Below, in pieces: positions 24,861-33,201 of a stretch of 64,000 nt of DNA (its first letter is position 1; the number at the start of each line of letters is the position of its first letter). The notes under the pieces were generated by a model. That model had not been told where the DNA came from. It ran no database searches and was given only the letters and a program-made list of their open reading frames with translations. The DNA is from Paenibacillus mucilaginosus 3016 (GTDB taxonomy: Bacteria > Bacillota > Bacilli > Paenibacillales > NBRC-103111): assembly GCF_000250655.1 (NCBI RefSeq), contig NC_016935.1, positions 4,792,001-4,856,000 on the forward strand. Reading direction: 5' to 3'. Both the position numbers and the translations under genes were made by a program.

Positions 24861-24893
24861 AAAAAGGCAAAGCCCTAAAACTACGGGCCTGCC
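24861..24893 (-). terminator. Terminator of the CUT1 binding-protein gene
   Basis: Minus strand AGGCA-GGCCC loop GGGCT-TTGCCT-type hairpin followed by six T; it may also stop the converging permease transcript weakly. Confidence 0.65.
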
Positions 24894-24910
24894 TCATCGC
24901 TGCCTAATCC

Positions 24911-26581
24911 TTAATCATTAAACAATTCAATACGATCATGGAGCAATTGCTCAAACTGACTCTCCAGCTTATGAACACCGGCCGCCTCCAGCTCCTTCTG
25001 GTAGGAAGCCCAAAGGTCCTCAAAGTTTGCGGTCTTGGACATAATGATCTCCGGAATCCGCTTTCTTGTCACCTGGGTCAGTTTCTGCAGAATGAGTCCG
25101 CCGTCCGAATCCTGCGGAATGTTAATCTGCCAAGCTGCGCCCCAAGGTTTTACCGGGAACTCTGATACTTTCGGATACAGATCCATCCACATCTTGGCTC
25201 CGTACTTGCCAAGAACCTCCTTCTCCACTGCTGTGTACGAATCAATAATCTGCTGCTGGCTCTTCATGGAATAGGTCTGGCCGGTTGGATCTTTGACACC
25301 GTCACCGTACTGAGGGAACGGATAGCCGTAAACCCCAATACCTGTTTTCTTGCCATACTGTGGATCTTTGTTCCGCTTCTCCATCTCGTCGGCCGGAATG
25401 ACGCGTTTGCCGTCTATCACCTGATAATGTACCCCTTCTACGCCCCAGCTGTTTAGGATCTGGGCCTCATCGGAGCAGAGCCAGTCCAGGAACTGAATGG
25501 CACGCACGGGGTCCTTGGCACTCTTCGATATCCCTACGCCCGTTCCTCCGGAATAACCGGGACTTTGGAAGTTCCGGTTTTTGAACTTGTCATTCAATAC
25601 TACCGGGTACATCCCATACATTTTATCTTCTTTCCCGGCTTGGCGAAGCGCTTGCTCCGGCTCCGAGTACTGCCATTTGGAATCAATGATGCCCAGAACA
25701 CGGCCGGAGGCGATCTTTGCCTTATACTGATCGTATTTTTGGACGAAGCTTTCCGGATCGATCAGCCCGGTGTTCCACATGTGGTTCAGCCATTTGAAAT
25801 ACTCTTTCTCTTCAGGGCGGGTCAGATGATACACGGGCTTCTTGGTATTGTCGTCTATGTACCATTCCCCATCGTCGGAGCCCCCGGTGGCAAATAAGGC
25901 CGGATTGGTCACCGATTGGGCGATCCGCCAATCATCCGCGAGAAGAGACAGCCCCAAAGTAGGCTGCCCGTCAATAGTCGGGTGCTTCTCCATGTAGGTC
26001 TTGATGGCGTCTTCGTAATCCTGCACCGTCTTGATCTGCGGGTAGCCCAGCTCTTTCACGACCTGATGCTGAAGCTGAAATCCGTCTCTCGGCTCCCACT
26101 GCTGCTCGTTGACGCCAAAGCTGCCCAGGAAGTAGATCGACTGGTCATCCTTGCTCCACCGGAGCCGTTTGAGATTATCACCGTAGAGCTTTTTGATGTT
26201 CGGCCCATATTGGTCTATGAGCGGAGCCAAGTCGACTAAGCCCCCGGCATCCACCAGGATGTTCACATTGTTGTTGGCGAAGATCAGGTCGGGGTACTCG
26301 TTGCTTGCGGCCATGAGGGACAGCTTCTGCTTGGGGTCTCCAACCGGGTAGTCCACCTTCAGGGTAACACCCGTTTTTTCCTTAATCTTTTGGCCCACCG
26401 GGCTCTGCATTTCTTCCCATTGCGTATTCAGTGTGGCGCTGAAGAATGTCAGGGTGACCGGCGGCTTGCTGTCGCCGGCAGCACTCCCGGACGGCGCCTC
26501 CGACGGACGTTCCGAACACCCGGTCGCCATAGTTAGAACGGCGGCCATCGATAATGCGACAGCCTTGGTTGTCTTTCTCAT
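24911..26581 (-). CDS. CUT1-family oligosaccharide-binding lipoprotein (LplA-like)
   Basis: 556-residue extracytoplasmic receptor for imported oligosaccharides, long as in the Paenibacillus LplA/YtcQ type. Signal peptide and Cys22 (MATGC) mark a lipoprotein. ATG 26581 has AGGAGG 8 nt upstream. It follows two permease genes (gap 27 nt to the nearer). The surrounding mannanases and alpha-galactosidase suggest manno- or galactomanno-oligosaccharides as ligand; that is inference from context. Confidence 0.9.
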   Translation of the reverse strand: MRKTTKAVALSMAAVLTMATGCSERPSEAPSGSAAGDSKPPVTLTFFSATLNTQWEEMQSPVGQKIKEKTGVTLKVDYPVGDPKQKLSLMAASNEYPDLIFANNNVNILVDAGGLVDLAPLIDQYGPNIKKLYGDNLKRLRWSKDDQSIYFLGSFGVNEQQWEPRDGFQLQHQVVKELGYPQIKTVQDYEDAIKTYMEKHPTIDGQPTLGLSLLADDWRIAQSVTNPALFATGGSDDGEWYIDDNTKKPVYHLTRPEEKEYFKWLNHMWNTGLIDPESFVQKYDQYKAKIASGRVLGIIDSKWQYSEPEQALRQAGKEDKMYGMYPVVLNDKFKNRNFQSPGYSGGTGVGISKSAKDPVRAIQFLDWLCSDEAQILNSWGVEGVHYQVIDGKRVIPADEMEKRNKDPQYGKKTGIGVYGYPFPQYGDGVKDPTGQTYSMKSQQQIIDSYTAVEKEVLGKYGAKMWMDLYPKVSEFPVKPWGAAWQINIPQDSDGGLILQKLTQVTRKRIPEIIMSKTANFEDLWASYQKELEAAGVHKLESQFEQLLHDRIELFND

Positions 26582-26608
26582 ATGTAATCCTCCTGAATGA
26601 ATCATTAG

Positions 26609-27508
26609 TCAGCTTTTTACAGCACCAAGCGTCAAGCCTTTAACAAAATACTTTTGCAAGAACGGATAGACAATCAGAATAGGCAGCGTGGCCGTGATCG
26701 TGATCGCCGCCCGGATCGATTCCGGTGAAACCTGTGCGGATACGGAGGGGTCGCCCGTACGGGACAAATCGCCGCTTGTACCCGCCTGTGTATTGGACAA
26801 GATTTTCATCAACTCATACTGCAGTGTGGTCAGTTCGGCGGTTCCGCTGTTGTACAGGAACGTATCGAACCAGGAATTCCACTGTCCTACCGCAATAAAC
26901 AGTGCGATCGTGGCCAGAACGGGCTTACAGAGCGGAAGGATAATTTTGAAGAAAATCGTAAGATCATTAGCCCCGTCCAGCTTCGCGGACTCCTGCAGAG
27001 AGATCGGAAGCCCATCCATATAGGATCGGATGACAAATACGTTCCATGCATTGACGAGTCCGGGCAGAATGTAAACCCAGAAGGTATTCATCAGATGCAG
27101 TTCACGCATCAGCATGTAACCCGGGATTAAGCCGCCGGAGAAGTATAAGGTTAAAACAAAGATTAAGGAAATCGGCTTTCGGGCTATGAAATCCTTACGG
27201 CTCAGCACGTAGGCAATCATCGAAGCACTGAGGATCCCCAAAACCGTTCCGATGACCGTACGGAGAACCGAGTTCTTGAAGGCCGTAAGCAGGTTGCTGT
27301 ACATGAAGATTTGCTTGTAATTTTCCCAGGTAAACTCCCTTGGCAGCAGGTAGATGGATCCCCGCACGGAGTCGACGGCGTCGTTAAGAGAAATGGCCAG
27401 CATATTCAGAAATGGATATACGGTCACAATCCCTACCGTAATCATGAAGAGATACAAAAAGAGATCAAACAGCCTGTCCGCCAGTTTTGCTTTCCATACC
27501 AGGTTCAA
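26609..27508 (-). CDS. CUT1 sugar ABC transporter permease (LplC/YtcP-like)
   Basis: About 299 residues, six membrane helices, with the EAA loop GLPISLQESAKLDGANDLTIFFKIILPLCKP. A TTG at 27508 lies about 11 nt after AGGAGG; a GTG at 27520 directly abuts that site and is less likely. The ending FVKGLTLGAVKS is typical. Second permease of the importer; no ATPase gene is present, as is common where a shared MsmX-type ATPase serves several importers. Confidence 0.9.
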   Translation of the reverse strand: MNLVWKAKLADRLFDLFLYLFMITVGIVTVYPFLNMLAISLNDAVDSVRGSIYLLPREFTWENYKQIFMYSNLLTAFKNSVLRTVIGTVLGILSASMIAYVLSRKDFIARKPISLIFVLTLYFSGGLIPGYMLMRELHLMNTFWVYILPGLVNAWNVFVIRSYMDGLPISLQESAKLDGANDLTIFFKIILPLCKPVLATIALFIAVGQWNSWFDTFLYNSGTAELTTLQYELMKILSNTQAGTSGDLSRTGDPSVSAQVSPESIRAAITITATLPILIVYPFLQKYFVKGLTLGAVKS

Positions 27509-27551
27509 GTGACCTGTCACCTCCTATATATTGTTAAAATGCCTCATGGAA

Positions 27552-28511
27552 CTAGATGACGCTTTCGTTAGTCCACCGCTTAAAGATCCGGTTAGAGATG
27601 AGCAGCAGCGTGATGGCGACAAAGGAATTAAAGATCCCGATGGCTGTGCCGTACGAATACCGCCCCAGGTTAATGCCATAATTCAGCACGTAGAGATCCA
27701 GCACCTGGGAATAATCCTGTACTAAGGCATTGCCAAGGAGAAACTGCTTCTCGAATCCGATGGAGGTCAGCCAGCCGATGGACAGAATCAGCATCACCAT
27801 GAGCGTCGAACGGATTCCCGGCAGGGTAATATGCCAGATGCGGCGGAATCGGCCGGCGCCGTCGACTTTGGCCGCTTCATATAATTCAGGGTCAATCCCG
27901 GCAATGGCAGCCAGGAAGATAATCGAGTTCCAGCCCATCTCCTTCCACAAGTCCGACAGCGTGACAATAGCCCAGAACCATTTGCCCTGTGACATAAACT
28001 GAATCGGCTGGTCGATGATATGCAGACTCACAAGAACTTCGTTCACAATGCCCCCGTCCGAAGACAGCATCTTCGTGATGATCCCGGCGGCGACCACCCA
28101 GGAAACGAAGTGCGGCAGATAGGACACGGTCTGCATCACCCGTTTGAATAACATCCAGCGGAGTTCGTTCAGCAGAATGGCGAACAGGATCGGGACGGTA
28201 TATCCGGCGATCAAGCCCATGAAACTCATCGCCAGCGTATTGCGCAGCACGAGATAAAACATGGGGTCCTGAAACAGCATCACGAAGTTATCGAATCCTA
28301 CCCACTCCTGCTCGCTGAACGAACGGCCCGGCTTGAATTTTTGAAAGGCCATGGTCCAGCCCCATAAAGGTAGATAGTTAAAGACCAGCAGCCAGACCAC
28401 GAAAGGCAAAGACATCAGAAACAGATAACGTTGTTCGAATACGATGCGAAACTTTGATTTCTTATTCGAAAAAGCTGATCTTGCAGGTTGTAAAGACTTT
28501 GCGGTTTCCAT
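27552..28511 (-). CDS. CUT1 sugar ABC transporter permease (LplB-like)
   Basis: 319 residues with a positively charged N-terminus, six helices and the EAA loop IAGIDPELYEAAKVDGAGRFRRIWHITLPGIRS. ATG 28511 follows GGGGAGG by about 11 nt. First gene of the transport operon; the two-component genes lie 118 nt upstream on the same strand and probably control it. Confidence 0.92.
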   Translation of the reverse strand: METAKSLQPARSAFSNKKSKFRIVFEQRYLFLMSLPFVVWLLVFNYLPLWGWTMAFQKFKPGRSFSEQEWVGFDNFVMLFQDPMFYLVLRNTLAMSFMGLIAGYTVPILFAILLNELRWMLFKRVMQTVSYLPHFVSWVVAAGIITKMLSSDGGIVNEVLVSLHIIDQPIQFMSQGKWFWAIVTLSDLWKEMGWNSIIFLAAIAGIDPELYEAAKVDGAGRFRRIWHITLPGIRSTLMVMLILSIGWLTSIGFEKQFLLGNALVQDYSQVLDLYVLNYGINLGRYSYGTAIGIFNSFVAITLLLISNRIFKRWTNESVI

Positions 28512-28629
28512 TCAAATGTATTCCTCCCCGATTAGTGAATCCCCTTACATCCATCACTATACGGGAAAAATAACGACTTCAATACCCTCGTGATCTGACA
28601 TCCTTCATGTAAAAATGTGATGTTCCCGC

Positions 28630-30180
28630 TCAGTCTGCTTTGTATCTCCATTTGTCGGCATAAGCGGAAGGCGTTTCGCCCGTATACTCTTTGAATTTGA
28701 TGTGAAAATAGTCAACGGAGGCATAGCCTACGGCGTCCGCCGTTTCATATACCTTCGCCCCGGCTGCCAGCTTTTGCTTGGCTTTCTCGATCCGTACGCG
28801 GTGAAGGTACGTGTTAAATGGATCTCCTGTTTGAGATTTGAACAATTTTCCCAGATAGGAGCGGTTATAATGAAACAGCTCAGCCAGCGTTTCCAGCTTC
28901 AAATCAGACGAATAGTGCTGGGCAATGTAATGAAGAATATTCATAAAATTCGCAGGTTTGCGCTCCTTGCTCCAGCGATCCACAAGTGGAAGCAGCTGCT
29001 CCTCCATATACTCCCGAACCGCAGCAAGTGTGGGTTGATTTTCTATCCCTTCAATCACCTCGTGGAGCAGCGGACACACCGATTGGATGCCCTCATCGAC
29101 TCCCTTCAGGTTTTTGACCAATTCGTTATAGAGGGCGGCAAAGCTTGCCTTCACTCGCTTTTCATTCCATTCCCCTTTGAGCATAACCGATTCGGCTTCC
29201 TTTAACCGGACGCTTATCGCTTCGGTGTCCCCGGAGGCAATCGCTTTGGCCGTTTCGTCTGCACAGATTTCGATCCGGAATGAAGCGGGGTCCACATCCA
29301 AGCAGGGGGCATCGTCCCGCGGCACGATCAACCGGCCCGACCTTGCACAAAAAAACTTGCGCCCTATCTCGTCATACGCCTTATGGAAAGATTGGGAAAT
29401 TTGCTCCAAGTTGAATACCCGGGGGCCGATAGCGTAAACAAGTTCGAGTCCAAGCTGGTCGTCCCCATCAAGGAAGCACGGATTCCACAGGCTCTCCCCA
29501 TCCAGAGCTTCCGCAAGAATACCGACAACCCGCTGATAAGAAAAAACGGCTGCTCTGTCATCTGGGGAGCAGCTGCCTAACAGACGCGAGAGGATCCACT
29601 CCCTTTCGCTCATCTCCAATTCCCTGCGTTCGTCGTCGATCAGAAGCAGCTGGTATGAAGACCAGGGAAGTTTCAATCCGGCAGCCAGCAAGCCGTACTC
29701 CTCTTCGGACATCTCGTGTTCCGACCCCATCCGAAAAAGCGAGTGAAGCTTCCGCTCCATCAGCAGCCGGATGCTCTCATCCTGCCTCTCCCGCTCCTTC
29801 TTTCTCATCTCCCATTCCTTCCGGAGCATGCCGACCCTCTTGACGAGATCCTCCTGTTCGACCGGCTTCAGCAGGTAGCTTCGGACACCAAACTCCGTCG
29901 CCTTCTGCGCGTAGCTGAACTCGGAATAGCCGCTGAGTACGATAAAATCACACACCAAGCCCATCGCCCGGGCTTCTTCGATGACCTCGAGTCCGTCCAG
30001 CCCAGGCATCTTGACATCTATGATAACGAGATCTGGTGCAAGCTCCCCGCATAGCCGGAGGCCGTCGATGCCATTGTCGGCCTCTCCGCATAATCGGATG
30101 TCATATCGCTCCCAATCAATGATGCTGCGCAAGCCTTGCCGGATGATCGGCTCGTCGTCAATAATCAACAGTTTATACAT
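28630..30180 (-). CDS. YesN-type response regulator (receiver plus AraC domain)
   Basis: 516 residues. Receiver domain 1-125 with phospho-acceptor D55 (VIIDVKMPGLDG) and the K of LLKPVEQEDL; a long helical middle; C-terminal AraC double helix-turn-helix (LETLAELFHYNRSYLGKLFKSQTG, TADAVGYASVDYFHIKFKEYTG). Overlaps the kinase gene by 8 nt. By analogy with YesM/YesN pairs it should activate the adjacent transporter genes when oligosaccharide is sensed. Confidence 0.93.
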   Translation of the reverse strand: MYKLLIIDDEPIIRQGLRSIIDWERYDIRLCGEADNGIDGLRLCGELAPDLVIIDVKMPGLDGLEVIEEARAMGLVCDFIVLSGYSEFSYAQKATEFGVRSYLLKPVEQEDLVKRVGMLRKEWEMRKKERERQDESIRLLMERKLHSLFRMGSEHEMSEEEYGLLAAGLKLPWSSYQLLLIDDERRELEMSEREWILSRLLGSCSPDDRAAVFSYQRVVGILAEALDGESLWNPCFLDGDDQLGLELVYAIGPRVFNLEQISQSFHKAYDEIGRKFFCARSGRLIVPRDDAPCLDVDPASFRIEICADETAKAIASGDTEAISVRLKEAESVMLKGEWNEKRVKASFAALYNELVKNLKGVDEGIQSVCPLLHEVIEGIENQPTLAAVREYMEEQLLPLVDRWSKERKPANFMNILHYIAQHYSSDLKLETLAELFHYNRSYLGKLFKSQTGDPFNTYLHRVRIEKAKQKLAAGAKVYETADAVGYASVDYFHIKFKEYTGETPSAYADKWRYKAD

Positions 30181-31969
30181 GGTCTTCCCCTCCGATGGGG
30201 ATACGGATGCGGATCACCGTTCCCTTGTTCTCTTCACTTGCCACTTCCAAGCCGTAGGGAGCCCCGTACTGAAGCCTCAGCCGTTGATGAACATTGATGA
30301 GTCCGATCCGCTGGCCTGATTCCTCGAACGGCTCCTCCAGCGTTCTGGCGATGTCCTCTACGCGTTCAGCCCGCATGCCGATTCCGTTATCCCTTACTTC
30401 GATGTTCAAGCATGATTCTTCCCGCACAATCTTGATTTGAACGACGCCCCGGCCCATCTTTTTCTCGATTCCGTGAACAATCGCGTTCTCGACGATCGGC
30501 TGCAGCACCATGGGCAGGATGATCATCCCCTCTGTCTCTTCCTGATCCGGCAGCAGAAACGTCAGCTTATCGCCAAACCGGAAATGCTGGATTTCCAAAT
30601 ACATCCTTACGATATCCATCTCGCTGGCGAGAGAAATTTCCTCCTGGCCGATCTCCAGATTATGACGGAGCAGACGGCCAAGCGACTTCACGATATTGGC
30701 AATGTCCTCTTCGCCCTGAACATGAGCTTTCATGCGAACCGTTTCCAGCACATTAAACAGGAAGTGAGGGTTGACTTGATTGGCGAGCATCTTGAACTTC
30801 ATTTCCTTCTCTCTCAGCTCCAGCTCATGCCGCTGCTGCACGGCTTCATTAACCTGGAGCACCAAGTTTTCAATGCTTTTTACCATGTAATTAAAGTGCA
30901 GGGACAGCTGTCCGATTTCATCCTTGCCCTGGATCACAGACCGCAAAGTAAAATCGCCTGATGCCACTTCACGTATATCCTTGATCAGGGTGCCGATCCG
31001 GCTGCTGAGCGCTCCGGAGAAATAAAGGATGAGAAAAACCGCGAGCACCAGACTGCATGCCATGATGGAATAGGCAATGATGCTGACCTGATTGGCTTCC
31101 AGCAGGATCGTATCCAGAGGAACAATGCTTACCACGCGCAGGGCGTTGTCACTGTTTTCCAAGGTGATCGGTTGAACGATCATTTTCACCGGTTTTCCAT
31201 CGTAAACCGTATCTTTTACTACCGTTCGTCCGTCCCCTGCCACCTCCTGCGACTGGCCTTGGAAGACCTTCCCAAGCAGTGATGGGTCCTTGGAAGCCAC
31301 CACTTCATTCTCTTCCGTCAGGATCAACGTCTCATAAGGCTCTTGAGAAATGATGGAGTTTAATTTCTGCGAATGGATCGCAATGACTAATATGCCGCTG
31401 AACTTCATGTCACTCCGGAAGATTTGGCGAACGAGGGAAAAATGCTTTTCATTTGCCTTGGTCGGGTCCGGAACCAGCGTCCATACCACCCGTCCCCTGT
31501 TCTTCATCACCTGCTGAACCCATGCAGCGGACCGCACTTCTTCGTTAAGGATAAAAAACGACCAGTTCTCGAGCAGCGTCTGATTCTCCGTATAGAAGCG
31601 TATTCCGCTGATTTCCTTATAAAGCTCCATGTATTTGGTAAATTCATCATATTCGCTGTAGGCCTGATAAACTTCCAATCCATCCTCATACTGCTTATCG
31701 GCAATCGCTATCAATTTGTTGTCAAAATAGAAGTTGAACGACACATTCAATGCCAGCTTTAACGTCTCTTCGACCTGCTTCTTGATCTTTTCCGCGTTGT
31801 TCAGTGACTGCTCGACGGCATGTTCCACCGACTGCTCTTTTAACGACTGGGTAAGCAGCATTCCAACCGTCAGCACGGGAAGGAACACCACAAGCAGGTA
31901 GCTCAGTGTTAATTTTTTCCGGATTTCGATGTTATTGATAATCGTAGTAATCATGCGGTACACCGGCAT
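30173..31969 (-). CDS. YesM-type sensor histidine kinase
   Basis: 598-residue membrane kinase: helix near 17-40, extracellular dCache-like sensor of about 250 residues, second helix near 290-320, HAMP, then the His_kinase domain with NPHFLFNVLETVR (phospho-His) and the ATP lid DNGIGM and GLINVHQRL. The start is uncertain: ATG 31969 sits only 2 nt after AGAGAGG, while a GTG two codons on and an ATG at 31954 are alternatives. Partner of the YesN-type regulator. Confidence 0.92.
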   Translation of the reverse strand: MPVYRMITTIINNIEIRKKLTLSYLLVVFLPVLTVGMLLTQSLKEQSVEHAVEQSLNNAEKIKKQVEETLKLALNVSFNFYFDNKLIAIADKQYEDGLEVYQAYSEYDEFTKYMELYKEISGIRFYTENQTLLENWSFFILNEEVRSAAWVQQVMKNRGRVVWTLVPDPTKANEKHFSLVRQIFRSDMKFSGILVIAIHSQKLNSIISQEPYETLILTEENEVVASKDPSLLGKVFQGQSQEVAGDGRTVVKDTVYDGKPVKMIVQPITLENSDNALRVVSIVPLDTILLEANQVSIIAYSIMACSLVLAVFLILYFSGALSSRIGTLIKDIREVASGDFTLRSVIQGKDEIGQLSLHFNYMVKSIENLVLQVNEAVQQRHELELREKEMKFKMLANQVNPHFLFNVLETVRMKAHVQGEEDIANIVKSLGRLLRHNLEIGQEEISLASEMDIVRMYLEIQHFRFGDKLTFLLPDQEETEGMIILPMVLQPIVENAIVHGIEKKMGRGVVQIKIVREESCLNIEVRDNGIGMRAERVEDIARTLEEPFEESGQRIGLINVHQRLRLQYGAPYGLEVASEENKGTVIRIRIPIGGEDHV

Positions 31970-32199
31970 CGCCTCTCTTTGTTTGCCTTTCTATATAAAG
32001 TCATCAGCGTCCACCTAGTATACAGGAACGATCGAAGCATTTTAATGGAGTAATGTAGTACCTATGCGTTAAACTGTGCTTCCGCCATGTACATAGACGG
32101 CTTGCACGCGAGCTGAATCGAACCCGGGTGAGATATACATTCTTAAAATGGAAAGAAAGCCTAAGGCTCAGGGCTTTAGGCTCTCATGGAATCCAAACA
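31970..32199. other. Intergenic region between GH113 and kinase genes
   Basis: Holds the terminator of the GH113 gene (32152-32182) and an AT-rich stretch (31985-32070) that probably carries the kinase promoter. No ORF with a ribosome-binding site is seen. Confidence 0.5.
32152..32182 (-). terminator. Terminator of the galactosidase-GH113 operon
   Basis: AGCCTAA and TTAGGCT arms; on the minus strand followed by TTCTTT. Confidence 0.6.
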
Positions 32200-33162
32200 T
32201 TACTTGTTGTGATACCATTCCTTCAAGACAGTCTCGGCACGTTTACCGTAAATATCAAACCCCAGGTCCAGCTTTGCTTCCGAAAGAGGATACAAATTCA
32301 CACTCCAATCCCACCAGAAATACCCTCCGAACCACGGCTGCTCCCAAAATACTTTCATGACGGAGCTGTAAAAATTCGCTTGTTCTTCTTCACTGAAGGG
32401 AAGATCCGTATGTGAAAAATCCCAGGGCATGGTCGCGCAGCCCAGAGCACTGCGGCAGCCAATTTCCATGAATACAATCGGCTTGTTGAATTTTTTATGC
32501 AGCTTTTCCAGGTTGTCACGGACCCCGAGCCACTTGGCGATCATGTTTTCTTCCGTATCCCCAGGTACACTGCCGACAGGATAATAGGCACTCGTTCCGA
32601 TGAGGTCCACCTGATCGAACCAGGCGACCCCCTCTTCCTTCCCATGATTCGCATTATAGATTAAAGGTCCGGAATACACTTCCCGTACACGGGATATAAC
32701 CTTGATCCAGCGTTCCGTTTGTGATTCGGTTTTGATCATTTCGCAGCCGATGCAAAACATCTCACATCCAAGCTCTTCCGCAAGCTCGGCATAGTGTACC
32801 AAAAAATGAGTGTACGATTCAAACCACCGGTCCCAATATCGCTGGGACTGGCTCTCTTCCTCAGGAAATCCGATATGCGCCCGCCAGATCCCGTCTCGGG
32901 AATTGACGACCGGCTTGAGGCAAACTTTCAGTCCCGCCGCCTTGGCCTCGGCTGCCGCAAATTGGATATCCCGGTCCGTCATGGTGTATCCGTAATCAAA
33001 CAGGATCTCCGTGGAATGAACAGACTCCTGCCATGTCCAAAACGACAAAGCAATCCACTCGCTCCCGGTCTCTTTCAGCTTCTGAATGGAGTCCACAGCC
33101 TCCGGTGTCCGATAGCTGCCCCGAGTGGCATTCCACCCCCATGTCATCCCTTTACAAAACAT
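32200..33162 (-). CDS. GH113 beta-1,4-mannanase-like glycoside hydrolase
   Basis: 320 residues without signal peptide, so probably acts on imported manno-oligosaccharides in the cytoplasm. The start KGMTWGWNATRGSY and the barrel layout match GH113 (founder: Alicyclobacillus ManA). Candidate acid/base is E141 in CIGCEMIKTE and nucleophile E233 in VFMEIGCRS; WWDWSVNLYP closes the barrel as in the family. Lies 39 nt downstream of the alpha-galactosidase gene on the same strand. Confidence 0.85.
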   Translation of the reverse strand: MFCKGMTWGWNATRGSYRTPEAVDSIQKLKETGSEWIALSFWTWQESVHSTEILFDYGYTMTDRDIQFAAAEAKAAGLKVCLKPVVNSRDGIWRAHIGFPEEESQSQRYWDRWFESYTHFLVHYAELAEELGCEMFCIGCEMIKTESQTERWIKVISRVREVYSGPLIYNANHGKEEGVAWFDQVDLIGTSAYYPVGSVPGDTEENMIAKWLGVRDNLEKLHKKFNKPIVFMEIGCRSALGCATMPWDFSHTDLPFSEEEQANFYSSVMKVFWEQPWFGGYFWWDWSVNLYPLSEAKLDLGFDIYGKRAETVLKEWYHNK

Positions 33163-33201
33163 ACGTTCCGTTATGGTAACCGCCTCCTTCGTATTGAACT
33201 T

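Noticed and set aside
24089..24907. 272-codon frame overlapping the SsuC-like permease
   Set aside because: It is the +2 frame of the permease gene, Arg/Ala/His-rich and without a start signal.
32100..32132. tRNA-like T-loop sequence GGTTCGATTC on the minus strand
   Set aside because: The flanking arms do not pair as a T-stem and no acceptor, D or anticodon arm is present.
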